Assembly (NCBI RefSeq): GCF_011516645.4
Contig: NZ_CP088285.1
Coordinates: 7,954,501-8,018,500 of the forward strand
Direction of reading: 5' to 3'
DNA from: Bradyrhizobium septentrionale
GTDB taxonomy: Bacteria > Pseudomonadota > Alphaproteobacteria > Rhizobiales > Xanthobacteraceae
DNA length: 64,000 bases
Below, in pieces: positions 26,401 through 33,385 of this stretch. A program made the position numbers and the translations under genes. Numbering within the stretch: the first letter of the stretch is position 1; each line of letters opens with the position of its first letter. Under the pieces are notes generated by a model that worked only from the letters and a program-made list of their open reading frames with translations, was not told the origin of the DNA and did no database searches.

Positions 26401-28708
26401 CGACGTCGAACTCGGCCTTGTCGCCCTCGGCCACGCTCTTGTCGCCGAACAGCGGCTTGACGCCGATCAGCGAGGCCACCGGGGCCACCGGCAGCACGAT
26501 CTTGCGCTCGACCGAGCGGCCGCCGGTCTCCGCCATCCGAATGAAGATCTGGGCCTCCTGCGGCCGGGTCGAGGTCGGCACCTTCTCGAGCTTGACCGGG
26601 AAGGTGGCCGCGCCATTGGCGTCGGCCTCCGGCAGGTCCTCGATCGGGGTCCGCTCGTTGCTCGCGGTCTGCTCGTCGTCGACGCCGAACTGGTAGCCGG
26701 CATAGCCGGGCCGGCCGGCCGCCGCCGGCGCCACCAGCATGTCGCCTTCGAGCTGCAGGCCCGAGGCCGGTGCGCCATAGAGGAAATGGCCCGAGACCTG
26801 AAGTTCCACTGGAACTTCAGCTTTGATCATCTTCTCCTTGCTGGTCAGATCGAATTCGACCCGCTCGGGGATGTAATCCTCGACCATGAAGGTGGTCTCG
26901 CCGACCGAGGAGCCCTTGGGATCGGTGAAGACGCGGGCTCGCCAGGTGCCGGTCGGCACCGCCGAGTTCAAGGCGACGGCCAGCATGCGGCCGCCGGCGC
27001 CCTGGTCGGGCAGCACGGTGCGGCGGAATTCGACGCCGTCGGGGCGCTCGATCACCATGGTCAGCGGCGTCCCGGTCAGGGCGTTGCCCTGGCCGTCGCG
27101 CAGCAGCGCGGTCAGGTAGACGGTCTCGTTGGAGCGGTAGACGCCGCGCTCGGCATAGACGAAGGCGTCCGCGCCGGCCGGGATCGCCCGGCCCGCGACG
27201 CCGCGGTCGGTGAGGTCGAAGGCGTTGGTCTTCAGGCTCAGGAAGGCGTAGTCGGCCTTCTCGCCCGTCACCGTGAGCAGCGCCGGCGACAGCCCGCCCT
27301 CGCCGCGGGCCAGCCCCTGCTCGAACAGCACATGGCCGGCCGCATCGGTCTTGCGGCTGGCCAGGATCTCGTTGTTGCGGGCGACCAGCTTTACCTCGGC
27401 GCCAGCGACCGGCTCCGTCGAGGCCAGCGAGTTGACGAAGACGTGGATACCGTCATTGCCGGAGAACGCCGACAGGCCCATGTCGGAGACGATGAACCAT
27501 TGCGTCGCCAGCGTGCCGTCGTCGTCGGTGCCCGGCCCCTTGGCCGCGGCTGTCATGACATAGACGCCCGGCTGCAGGTCGCCGAGCGCCTGGTCGACCG
27601 GAAACGCCGTGACGACGTCCTGGTTCAGCGTGGTGGCGGTCGCAAGCTCGCCGGACCACACCTTGACGCCGCGCTGGTCGCCGAGATCGGAGAGCTGGTA
27701 GCGGCTCAGCGTGCCCTGGAAGTCGCTGTCGATCACCGTGTTGATCAGGTTGCGGTCGCCGATCCGGAAGACGTCGACCGTGACCGCCGGCGTGTTGACG
27801 CTGACCACCGGGATACCGCGCTGCCCGGTCCGCGGCAGCACATAGGCCCGCCCCGTGAACCGCACGAACGGCTTGCGGTCGCGGACATAGATGTTGAACT
27901 CGGCCGATTTCGGCAGGGTCTCCTTGACCGTCGACGGCAGGCCGGCGCGCAGATTGATGTTGTAGCGCTCGCCGTGCTTCAGCCCGTCGACGCAGAGCTG
28001 CTGGCCTTCCGCTGACAGCGCCGGCTTGTCGGTGCCGGCCAGTGCGAGGTAAGGCGCGAAGTCGACGCGCTTGGCCAGTTCCTCGGAGAACTGGAAGCAG
28101 GCCCGCGGCGAGGCCGCGTCGGAATCGACGGTATAATCGAGCAGCCGGAAGCCGTGCTCGTCGCGCATCTTCTCGTACTGGCCGCGGACATCGGCCACCT
28201 CGCGCAGGTCGAGCGACATCCGCAACGCATCCAGCGCCGGGCGCCACAGCTTGCGCTCGGCAAGTGCCTTGCCGAGCACGGCCAACGCGTCGGCCTCCTC
28301 GCCGGCATTGCCGGCCCGCTGATAGGCGATGTAGGCGGCCGTGGAGGCGCGCTCCATCAGGAAGGTCTGTTCGCTGGAGCTGGCGGAGCGGATCTGGAAC
28401 ACGGTCCTGGCGAGCCGCAGCCAATTGGCGCCGTCCTCCGGCGTGGCGGCGGCGATCTGGCCGAGGATCTGCAGCCCACCGCGGAAATCATTGCGCTTGA
28501 AGGCTGAGTCCGCATCGGTGCGCAGGGTCGCGGCCGATTTGTTGACGGCGCCGGCCTCGCTCTTGATCTGGGCCTCCAGCTTGATCGCGGAATCGGCGAG
28601 ATCGTCGCGCTTGAAGGCCTTGTCCGCGGCCTGGGCGCTCATTTGGGCGCTCACCAGGCCAAGCACCAGCGCGGCGCAGACTGCGGCGGCACGAACCAAT
28701 CCGATCAT
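23489..28708 (-). CDS. alpha-2-macroglobulin family protein (YfhM type)
   Basis: A 1739-residue periplasmic protein. A signal peptide is visible (LVRAAAVCAALVLGLVSAQM, ending SAQA), without a lipobox, unlike E. coli YfhM. MG-type beta domains fill the first two thirds, and the bait-region/thioester part contains YPYGCSEQITSR, so the thioester Cys-x-Glu-Gln (Cys1291 by count) is present. Such proteins trap proteases that reach the periplasm while the partner PBP1C repairs peptidoglycan; the pbpC start overlaps this stop by 4 nt. The ATG at 28708 has AGGAG 8 nt upstream; the longer frame to 28885 has no signal peptide. Confidence 0.92.
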   Translation of the reverse strand: MIGLVRAAAVCAALVLGLVSAQMSAQAADKAFKRDDLADSAIKLEAQIKSEAGAVNKSAATLRTDADSAFKRNDFRGGLQILGQIAAATPEDGANWLRLARTVFQIRSASSSEQTFLMERASTAAYIAYQRAGNAGEEADALAVLGKALAERKLWRPALDALRMSLDLREVADVRGQYEKMRDEHGFRLLDYTVDSDAASPRACFQFSEELAKRVDFAPYLALAGTDKPALSAEGQQLCVDGLKHGERYNINLRAGLPSTVKETLPKSAEFNIYVRDRKPFVRFTGRAYVLPRTGQRGIPVVSVNTPAVTVDVFRIGDRNLINTVIDSDFQGTLSRYQLSDLGDQRGVKVWSGELATATTLNQDVVTAFPVDQALGDLQPGVYVMTAAAKGPGTDDDGTLATQWFIVSDMGLSAFSGNDGIHVFVNSLASTEPVAGAEVKLVARNNEILASRKTDAAGHVLFEQGLARGEGGLSPALLTVTGEKADYAFLSLKTNAFDLTDRGVAGRAIPAGADAFVYAERGVYRSNETVYLTALLRDGQGNALTGTPLTMVIERPDGVEFRRTVLPDQGAGGRMLAVALNSAVPTGTWRARVFTDPKGSSVGETTFMVEDYIPERVEFDLTSKEKMIKAEVPVELQVSGHFLYGAPASGLQLEGDMLVAPAAAGRPGYAGYQFGVDDEQTASNERTPIEDLPEADANGAATFPVKLEKVPTSTRPQEAQIFIRMAETGGRSVERKIVLPVAPVASLIGVKPLFGDKSVAEGDKAEFDVVFVAPDGKQLPRNGLRHELLKLESRYQWYRQNSSWNYEPVKSTRRVADGDVNLAADKPMRLSFQPQPGRYRLDVKSTDADGPVTSVQFDVGWYSDGSADTPDLLETSIDKPEYQSGDTLTVSVNARTSGKLTVYVLGDRLLTTQSVDVKEGTQQVKLPVGKDWGTGAYVMTTLRRPLDAAAGRMPGRAIGLKWFGIDKKTRTLAVELSPPALVRPGSTLKIPVKLGGLNPGEDAKVVLAAVDVGILNLTNYKPPAPDDYYLGQRRLTAEIRDLYGQLIDGMQGTRGQIRSGGDAAGAELQGSPPTQKPLALYSGIVTVGPDGTAEVSFDIPEFAGTARVMAVAWSATKLGRANVDVIVRDPVVLTATLPRFLLTGDKGTISMDIDNVEGAAGDYAISVKASGPIKASGNPTTKVKLAAKQRSSLSLGLEAGGAGRADFDVDISGPNGLTLVRHYALDVKPATQVLARRSIRTLAKGESLTLTSDMFSDLVPGTGSVSISASLSTALDAASILKALDRYPYGCSEQITSRALPLLYVNDLAAGAHLAMDTAVDQRIRDAIERLLARQGSNGSFGLWSAGGDDAWLDAYVTDFLTRAREKGFAVPDVLFKNALDRVRNSVVNANEPEKDGGRDLAYGLYVLARNGAAPIGDLRYLADTKLNNLATPISKAQLAAALALVGDKARAERVYGAALDALNPKPVIEFGRVDYGSALRDAAALVSLAGEGNAPRTTLTQAVLRVEAARGLSPYTSTQENAWMVLAARALAKETLALDINGQPVKTAVYRSYKAEEMTGQPLRITNTGDAPVQAVVSVSGSPVTPEPAASNGFKIERAYYTLDGKPADVTKAKQNDRFAVVLKVTEAKPEFGHIMVADYLPAGLEIDNPNLVSSGDSGTLEWIEDGVEPKNTEFRDDRFTAAIDRGANDKSVFTVAYVVRAVSPGKYVLPQAYVEDMYNPSRYGRSGTGAVEVKPAK

Positions 28709-28995
28709 GATGGAGCTCCTGAACGCCCCGCGGTCGAACGCCGCGTTGGGGCCAAAAATGCGCGAAAAGGTGACGGAGTGAAGGCGCCGATATGAACGGA
28801 CGAAAACGTCGCAGGTCGCATTGCCGACATCCTTTGACCAGCCCCGGCGGCAGCTGATGCCGGCTCGGCGGACTGGACAGGCCAACGCAGGGCGGGGACC
28901 CCTGCTCCGCTTTGTCGTCCGCCCCCAGAAATCGGTTCGGACGGACTTGGCGGGAAAGCGGATTTTTCATATTGCGGGTGTTACAAGGCGGCCAC

Positions 28996-29072
28996 GGTCC
29001 CGTAGCTCAACTGGATAGAGTAGCGGATTTCTACTCCGCGGGTTGCAGGTTCGAATCCTGCCGGGATCGCCA
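28996..29072 (+). tRNA. tRNA-Arg (UCU)
   Basis: A 77-nt cloverleaf with acceptor GGTCCCG pairing CGGGATC (one G-T), a D-arm with AGCTCAACTGGATAGAGT, and the anticodon loop TTTCTAC with anticodon TCT at 29030-29032. The T-arm contains GGTTCGAATCC, and CCA is encoded at 29070-29072. Its 3' 36 nt recur in degenerate form at 30393-30429. The 287 nt between the alpha-2-macroglobulin start and this tRNA show no gene. Confidence 0.97.
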
Positions 29073-29430
29073 GCCATTTCAATGCGATCCGCTCATGGCA
29101 TCGACCCTGCAATTTGGGCTGTGCTGGAAATTTCAGCGTCCCAGATCCGTAAGAACGCCGCCGGGCGTGTACTCGTAGCACTCTCATCGGCGGTCGAGAC
29201 ATTTTCCTCCGGACATGAACACAGTTCCACCTCGGGGCTGCGCTTAAAATCGCGGGGACAGCTCAGGAGGGGCGAGCGTATAAGGGAAAGATGATGTGAT
29301 GCGCAGGCTGCATGCTCATCCTTGGGAAGCTTAGGCTGCAATACCCACCTGCGTCCCGTTGAATGTTAGCTCGCCGAAGGGCGGATCCGCTCTCAAGGCG
29401 GGTGCCATTGCATTTGATACGGAGCACCAA

Positions 29431-30261
29431 ATGGATTCCACGCTGAACGACAAGGTCGCGGAAGGGCGGCTCACGAGCTTGGAGCAGCAGCTTTTGAACC
29501 TCGCACGCGAAGCGGGAGTCAGTCCTTCTGGCCCACCGATCGGCTTGAAGCCGCTTCGCCCGCCGCTGGCAACGATTCATCAATTGGCGGATTGGCGACT
29601 CCTGGCTTTTGTCGGCGCTGTGTTGGCAGCGTCCATCGGTGGCGCTGCTTGGTGGTGGATGTCCTCCGCAGATCCGGCGATAATGCCCCCCTCAAAATCC
29701 ACACCCCTGACACAAGCCGGGCCGAAAGACGTTGCGCCGACTGCCGTCGCACCTTCTTCCGACTTGGCGCAGCAACTCCAACCGATGGCGCGCGATCTTG
29801 CTGCCCTAAGGCAAGTGGTCGAACAGCTTCAGGTGAGGCAAGAACAATTGGTCCGCGACAATGAAAACGTAGCGAGCCAACTCAAGGCGAGCCAGGCAGA
29901 AACGGCACGCAACAACAATATCATCGACCAGATAAAGGCGACCCAGATTCAGGTGGCGCGCGAAAGCGCGACAGTCACCGAGCGGCTCAACGCAAGCCAG
30001 GAGCAACTGGCCCGTGTTCTCGCCAACGCTTCAGAGCCAAGGGTGGTGCCTGAAGAACCAAGGGTGATGCCTGAAGAGCCAGGGGTGATGACCGAAGGGG
30101 CAAAGGTGAGCCCCGAACAGCCAAGGGCAATCTCCGAAGTACCGCTGCCGCGTCCGCGGCGGTCGACCAATGTTGCCCAGGCGCACAAGCCGGCGCCACC
30201 CCCGGCGCGGCCGCGAACCAACAAACCGCAACCATCGGCATTTCCATGGTCAGTGCGCTAG
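29431..30261 (+). CDS. membrane-anchored coiled-coil protein, unknown function
   Basis: A 276-residue hypothetical protein starting at ATG 29431 with GGAG 8 nt upstream. Residues about 60-80 form one membrane segment (LLAFVGAVLAASIGGAAWWW). Residues about 115-195 are a long glutamine- and arginine-rich coiled coil (LAQQLQPMARDLAALRQVVE). Residues about 198-235 are imperfect repeats of a PEEPRVM-like unit, and the tail is Pro/Lys rich. I recall similar proteins in Bradyrhizobium but know no function. It is the only sizeable gene between the tRNA and its degenerate 3' copy. The 358 nt before it hold nothing I can identify. Confidence 0.7.
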   Translation: MDSTLNDKVAEGRLTSLEQQLLNLAREAGVSPSGPPIGLKPLRPPLATIHQLADWRLLAFVGAVLAASIGGAAWWWMSSADPAIMPPSKSTPLTQAGPKDVAPTAVAPSSDLAQQLQPMARDLAALRQVVEQLQVRQEQLVRDNENVASQLKASQAETARNNNIIDQIKATQIQVARESATVTERLNASQEQLARVLANASEPRVVPEEPRVMPEEPGVMTEGAKVSPEQPRAISEVPLPRPRRSTNVAQAHKPAPPPARPRTNKPQPSAFPWSVR

Positions 30262-30392
30262 AACCATGAAGATTGCAGACGAGCATGATGCAGTCCCGGT
30301 GCAGGCCAGGCTGTCGGCGCATGAACGAGACGCCCCATAGTGCATGGGCGATCCGGTATTTGATTTTGCTGAATATCAGAAATGTTTCTGTT

Positions 30393-30429
30393 CGCGGGTT
30401 GCCAGGTTCGACTCCTGCCAGGATCGCCA
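30393..30429 (+). repeat. degenerate copy of the tRNA-Arg 3' end (attachment-site scar)
   Basis: This 37-nt stretch matches the last 36 nt of tRNA-Arg(UCU) with one inserted C and two substitutions, and includes GGTTCGACTCC and the terminal GATCGCCA. No 5' half of a tRNA precedes it. A directly repeated tRNA 3' end 1.36 kb from the real tRNA is what an integrated element leaves behind. No integrase lies between them, so this would be a decayed or minimal remnant. Confidence 0.65.
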
Positions 30430-30530
30430 CCCCTCCCCGCCCTGAATGAAACCATTTTCCAGAAGCCGCGAAGCCGGCCGGAAACAAAGGCGGCCTAGCC
30501 TCCCATCATTGGACCAGAGGGGATTCGGTC

Positions 30531-30614
30531 ATGTGGGATTTCATCAACGAATTGTATCGGGATTTTTGCCTGGCGCGCCTGCAGGAGATGCGGAAGCTCG
30601 AGCAGCACGGCTGA
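30531..30614 (+). CDS. 27-residue small protein
   Basis: The frame runs from ATG 30531 to TGA 30614 and begins MWDFINELYRDFC, ending in LEQHG. It has GAGGGG 9 nt upstream and is followed 11 nt after its stop by a second small gene with its own GGGCGGGG site. The peptide is amphipathic with clustered charges. I do not recognise a family; the good ribosome-binding site and tight spacing to the next small gene are the evidence. Confidence 0.45.
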   Translation: MWDFINELYRDFCLARLQEMRKLEQHG

Positions 30615-30625
30615 ACGGGCGGGGT

Positions 30626-30760
30626 ATGGACAACGATCAGCCGCTGGCCGGCGCCATTCTGACGGCGATGGTGATTGCCGCGGTCGTGTGGGCAACCCTT
30701 GGATCTCCGCCAGTGCGCGAGAAGGTCAGTCACGAATACCGGGCAATCGCCGGACGCTAG
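30626..30760 (+). CDS. 44-residue single-span membrane protein
   Basis: Starts MDNDQPLAGAILTAMV with GGGCGGGG just before the ATG. Residues about 8-26 are a membrane helix (LAGAILTAMVIAAVVWATL) followed by a short charged tail. It lies 11 nt after the 27-residue gene, suggesting a two-gene micro-operon. Function unknown. A longer frame upstream in the same phase has no credible start. Confidence 0.5.
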   Translation: MDNDQPLAGAILTAMVIAAVVWATLGSPPVREKVSHEYRAIAGR

Positions 30761-30848
30761 AGCCCGTATGACTACGGATCGCTCGAACCTTGGCCCCGGC
30801 CTTGCAGACATAACCCCAATGGGATTGCGGGCCCAGATTGAAACAGGG

Positions 30849-30891
30849 CGCCGCCGGGACAAGGCATTTCGAGCCCGGCGGCGTATTTTCT
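30849..30891 (+). terminator. free-standing terminator-like hairpin
   Basis: Perfect 10-bp stem CGCCGCCGGG / CCCGGCGGCG with a 15-nt loop, followed by TATTTTCT. It is 89 nt after the 44-residue gene and could end that small operon, or a short untranslated RNA starting near 30765. The rest of the 454-nt gap (30761-31214) shows no gene I can support. Confidence 0.5.
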
Positions 30892-31214
30892 CGGGACACG
30901 CGCATTGTCGGTGATCCGAACGGCGTCGCCGCATGCCACGGCCGATCCCTCGCCTTCGCTTTTTGCTCTTTCGGCTGCCGAGTGCTGACTCGCTCGCGCA
31001 TTCATCCGGATCATCTTGACGCCACACCACCGGCACGAACAAGGAGATCGTGGTCAGCACCGTCGTGCGCATGCCGCGTCAGATCGGGATGCGCAACAAA
31101 GGTCAGTTGGCAGCCGAACCGCTAGCGACGCGTTCTAAGGCTCTCTTAACCACAAGCGCATGACCCGCGCGGGGCGATGGCGCGATTGCGCACCCGTGCG
31201 TGTTGTACGGCACC

Positions 31215-31670
31215 ATGCGTAGAACGGGTCATCTGATCGCCTTCGCCGCCTGTGGCGCAGCCGTCCTCACTGCGCCGATCCGAACCACTGCTGCACAAGA
31301 GGTGCAGGTCGGAACGCTTGTGTGCCGGGGTGGCCCCGACACCGGGTTCATCGTCGGCCCGATCACCAATCTCGATTGCGTATTGCACGTCGATAGCGCA
31401 CCGGACAGTCGCTTCGTTGCGGCCATCCGGAATCTCGGCGTTTTCATCGGCGATCAGGACGTCGCATTGACCTGGAAAGTGACGGGACCAGTGCCGTGGC
31501 TCGGCAGCGACGATTTCGCCGGTGGCTACACCCACCCCAGCGGGGCCGGCGTCAACGTGCTGGCCGGCGGCACCAATTCCCTTCTGACGCTGACTCCGTC
31601 GAACGAGCAGAATGGGGCGGCCCAGCAGGTGAAGATCGAGAGCCTGGAGATACGGCCGATGGGTCGCTGA
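31215..31670 (+). CDS. DUF992 family secreted protein
   Basis: A 151-residue protein with a signal peptide (RTGHLIAFAACGAAVLTAP, cut after TAA). The mature part has the DUF992 pattern: VQVGTLVCRGGPDTGFIVG with a cysteine, NLDCVLHV with the second cysteine, GVFIGDQD, a glycine-rich ASGAGVNVLAGG-like strand, and a final VKIESLEIRPM. DUF992 proteins are small periplasmic proteins of unknown role, often multicopy in Bradyrhizobium. The ATG at 31215 is preferred to the GTG at 31200. Confidence 0.8.
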   Translation: MRRTGHLIAFAACGAAVLTAPIRTTAAQEVQVGTLVCRGGPDTGFIVGPITNLDCVLHVDSAPDSRFVAAIRNLGVFIGDQDVALTWKVTGPVPWLGSDDFAGGYTHPSGAGVNVLAGGTNSLLTLTPSNEQNGAAQQVKIESLEIRPMGR

Positions 31671-31694
31671 TCACCGAGCGCGCGACCCCAGAAT

Positions 31695-31821
31695 GCACAA
31701 CGCCGCCCGCTTGAAATATATGCGGACGGCGCTGGCCCTAGCCCCAGGAAGGTGATGCAAAATCCTGACGGCGCCAAGTATGTACAATTTGTGCCAAAGG
31801 CGCATGTCCCAAATTGGCTAT
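31695..31821 (+). repeat. repeat family E, copy 1 (conserved 76-nt hairpin element)
   Basis: The first 76 nt (31695-31770) match 32334-32409 at 72 of 76 positions without gaps. They contain a 10-bp hairpin CGCCGCCCGC / GCGGACGGCG with one mismatch and an AT-rich loop (TTGAAATATAT), then CCCTAGCCCCAGGAAGGTG. Similarity resumes at the end (CATGTCCCAAATTGGCTAT here). It starts 24 nt after the DUF992 stop. Between here and 32002 I see no gene. Confidence 0.8.
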
Positions 31822-31960
31822 CACGGGACGCCGGAATTGGAACTCGTTGCCCGGGAATGCGGCAATTGCGCCCGTATGCGGTCCTCGCGCGGGGCGCCAC
31901 GGTTTCGACCCGTCCGCTCATGTGACAGGCTTCACAACGGCATCGCAGACCGGGTGCTAC

Positions 31961-31980
31961 ACTGCAAGGATTCTTGCAGT
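31961..31980 (+). terminator. perfect 8-bp hairpin followed by a weak T-run
   Basis: ACTGCAAG / CTTGCAGT with a GATT loop, followed by CATTTTCTGC. It is 140 nt downstream of repeat E copy 1 and could end a transcript that contains it. The T-run is interrupted, so this is tentative. Confidence 0.35.
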
Positions 31981-32001
31981 CATTTTCTGCTGATCGATTT
32001 C

Positions 32002-32121
32002 ATGGCGAGACTTTTGACGGTTGCGGCCATTGCGCTCGCTGTTCTGGCGATGGTGCGAGGCCAGCCCAACACATTTGTTCCACTACCGACGAAGCCTATG
32101 CCGGCTATTCTCATTCCGTGA
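32002..32121 (+). CDS. possible 39-residue secreted peptide
   Basis: The frame reads MARLLTVAAIALAVLAMVRG and then a short proline-rich tail. The first 20 residues look like a signal peptide. There is no good ribosome-binding site and no known family, so this may be chance. Confidence 0.28.
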   Translation: MARLLTVAAIALAVLAMVRGQPNTFVPLPTKPMPAILIP

Positions 32122-32125
32122 TGTC

Positions 32126-32353
32126 ATGGGCCATGCCGAACAGGCATTGTATCGCACGCTGCTCTGTAGCTGCCTGGGCTCTTGTCTCGGATGGGCCTTC
32201 TACGAGATCGAGTTGTGGCGAAATCGGCACCGCGAACGAGCGGACCTCGTGCGTAACGCAATGAAGTGCGTCGTACCGCAGCCTGGAGAACGCAGATCGC
32301 GCTTGAGCCGCGGCGAAATTCCGCGCGCAAAAAGCACAACGCCGCCCGCTTGA
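32126..32353 (+). CDS. possible 75-residue membrane protein running into repeat E
   Basis: The frame from ATG 32126 contains a hydrophobic stretch (ALYRTLLCSCLGSCLGWAF) and then a basic segment ELWRNRHRERADLVRNAMKC. Its C-terminal residues come from the start of repeat E copy 2, where the stop lies. This could be a real small gene whose end was overwritten by the repeat, or a chance frame; no ribosome-binding site is evident. Confidence 0.32.
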   Translation: MGHAEQALYRTLLCSCLGSCLGWAFYEIELWRNRHRERADLVRNAMKCVVPQPGERRSRLSRGEIPRAKSTTPPA

Positions 32354-32458
32354 AATATATGCGGACGGCGTTGCCCCTAGCCCCAGGAAGGTGGTGCAAC
32401 ATCCTGACGCTCCATGTCTGCATGTCGGCCGCCAATGAGCATGGCCCAAATGGGCTAT
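32334..32458 (+). repeat. repeat family E, copy 2
   Basis: Second copy of the 76-nt element (32334-32409, 72 of 76 identical to copy 1), followed by a diverged middle and a conserved end (CATGGCCCAAATGGGCTAT). It has the same hairpin and AT-rich loop. A strong terminator follows 74 nt later. Confidence 0.8.
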
Positions 32459-32532
32459 TTGAAGAAACAGAAACGAAGGTAGGTTAACTGCGGGGTGCCG
32501 GTGACGGTGCCTCACGACCAAAGTGTCAACTT

Positions 32533-32571
32533 GGCCTCAGCGTGGCCAACGCGCTGGGGCCTTTCTTTTTT
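32533..32571 (+). terminator. strong rho-independent terminator without an obvious gene
   Basis: Stem GGCCTCAGCG / CGCTGGGGCC (10 bp, one G-T), 9-nt loop, then TTTCTTTTTT. The nearest secure gene upstream on this strand ends at 31670, so it most likely ends a transcript carrying repeat E copy 2. The next 238 nt before the zinc-ribbon gene show nothing recognisable. Confidence 0.75.
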
Positions 32572-32809
32572 GATGGTCACGGCCCGTCTGAAACCGCACT
32601 CGGCTCGCTATCATTCAGCGCACGAAATTTTTCCGTAGTTCTCCGTGCGTGAACAAAGTTCCGATCGCGCTCGAGAGGCATGCTACCGGCGAGCCGCCGG
32701 TTCCAATTCTCACTGTGATCGCCCGCGGCGCTTCGCGATTTCTTAATCGGCAATTGCTTCCTCTGGGAGATTGCGAGCGCCCGCGCTGTTCATCGATATT
32801 GGAATTGTC

Positions 32810-33106
32810 ATGGAAGATTCCGTCCAGGTCCGTTGCACACGCTGCAAGAACTTTTTTCGCGATCGCGCGAGGCGGCTGCAGAACGGTTACACGCGCCAGT
32901 GCCCGAGCTGCGAGATCGTGCTGTTCTTTGACGAGGACTCGGCCGATTCGAACATCAAGCGAGCGATGCGATTGGCGCGGCGCGCACGAAAAGAACTGCG
33001 TGAAAGCGAAGCCGTGAATCCGAGAAAGGCTGCAGCCGCTCGGCGGCAATATGGCGGCCGCTCGGCATCGAACGCACGGGGCACCGACGAAGAGGACGGC
33101 GATTGA
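32810..33106 (+). CDS. small zinc-ribbon protein, unknown function
   Basis: A 98-residue protein starting MEDSVQVRCTRCK. Two CxxC knuckles (CTRC at about residues 9-12 and CPSC at about 29-32) define a zinc ribbon. The rest is highly basic and helical (NIKRAMRLARRARKELRESE), ending in an acidic tail. This suggests nucleic-acid or ribosome contact, but no family is recognised. It is a lone gene with 279 nt after it that contain only a small opposite-strand gene. Confidence 0.65.
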   Translation: MEDSVQVRCTRCKNFFRDRARRLQNGYTRQCPSCEIVLFFDEDSADSNIKRAMRLARRARKELRESEAVNPRKAAAARRQYGGRSASNARGTDEEDGD

Positions 33107-33224
33107 GCCTGTCGCTGGTGGCAGTTCGACTAACCGCCCAGGCCGACACCGGACGACGCATTGTCGAGCCATCGGCGCGTCGACTCATCACTCCAACCAG
33201 GAACGGCGAAGCGCGCCGGCGGCG

Positions 33225-33341
33225 TCACGTTCGCGGCGAACGAGCGATTGCGGGTTGGCGTGGGTGGGAGCGGCGTGGCGTCGCGGCGCTTGCAGACTCA
33301 CACAGGATGATCAACAGGCCAAGTGCCAAAACAATGCGCAT
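33225..33341 (-). CDS. 38-residue secreted peptide
   Basis: The peptide starts MRIVLALGLLIILCESASA, a clear signal sequence, then a short Pro/Arg/His-rich tail ending RSPRT. AGGAG lies 8 nt before the ATG. I recall many short Bradyrhizobium proteins with this signal followed by a basic histidine-rich mature part; the tail here is shorter than in those. Its function is unknown. Confidence 0.55.
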   Translation of the reverse strand: MRIVLALGLLIILCESASAATPRRSHPRQPAIARSPRT

Positions 33342-33385
33342 CGCATTTGCTCCTGACGATCATCACGACCACGCCGAGAGTACGA

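Noticed and set aside
30393..30429. A second tRNA-Arg gene
   Set aside because: Only the T-arm and acceptor 3' half are recognisable; no D-arm, anticodon arm or 5' acceptor strand precedes it, and it has an insertion in the variable/T-arm region.
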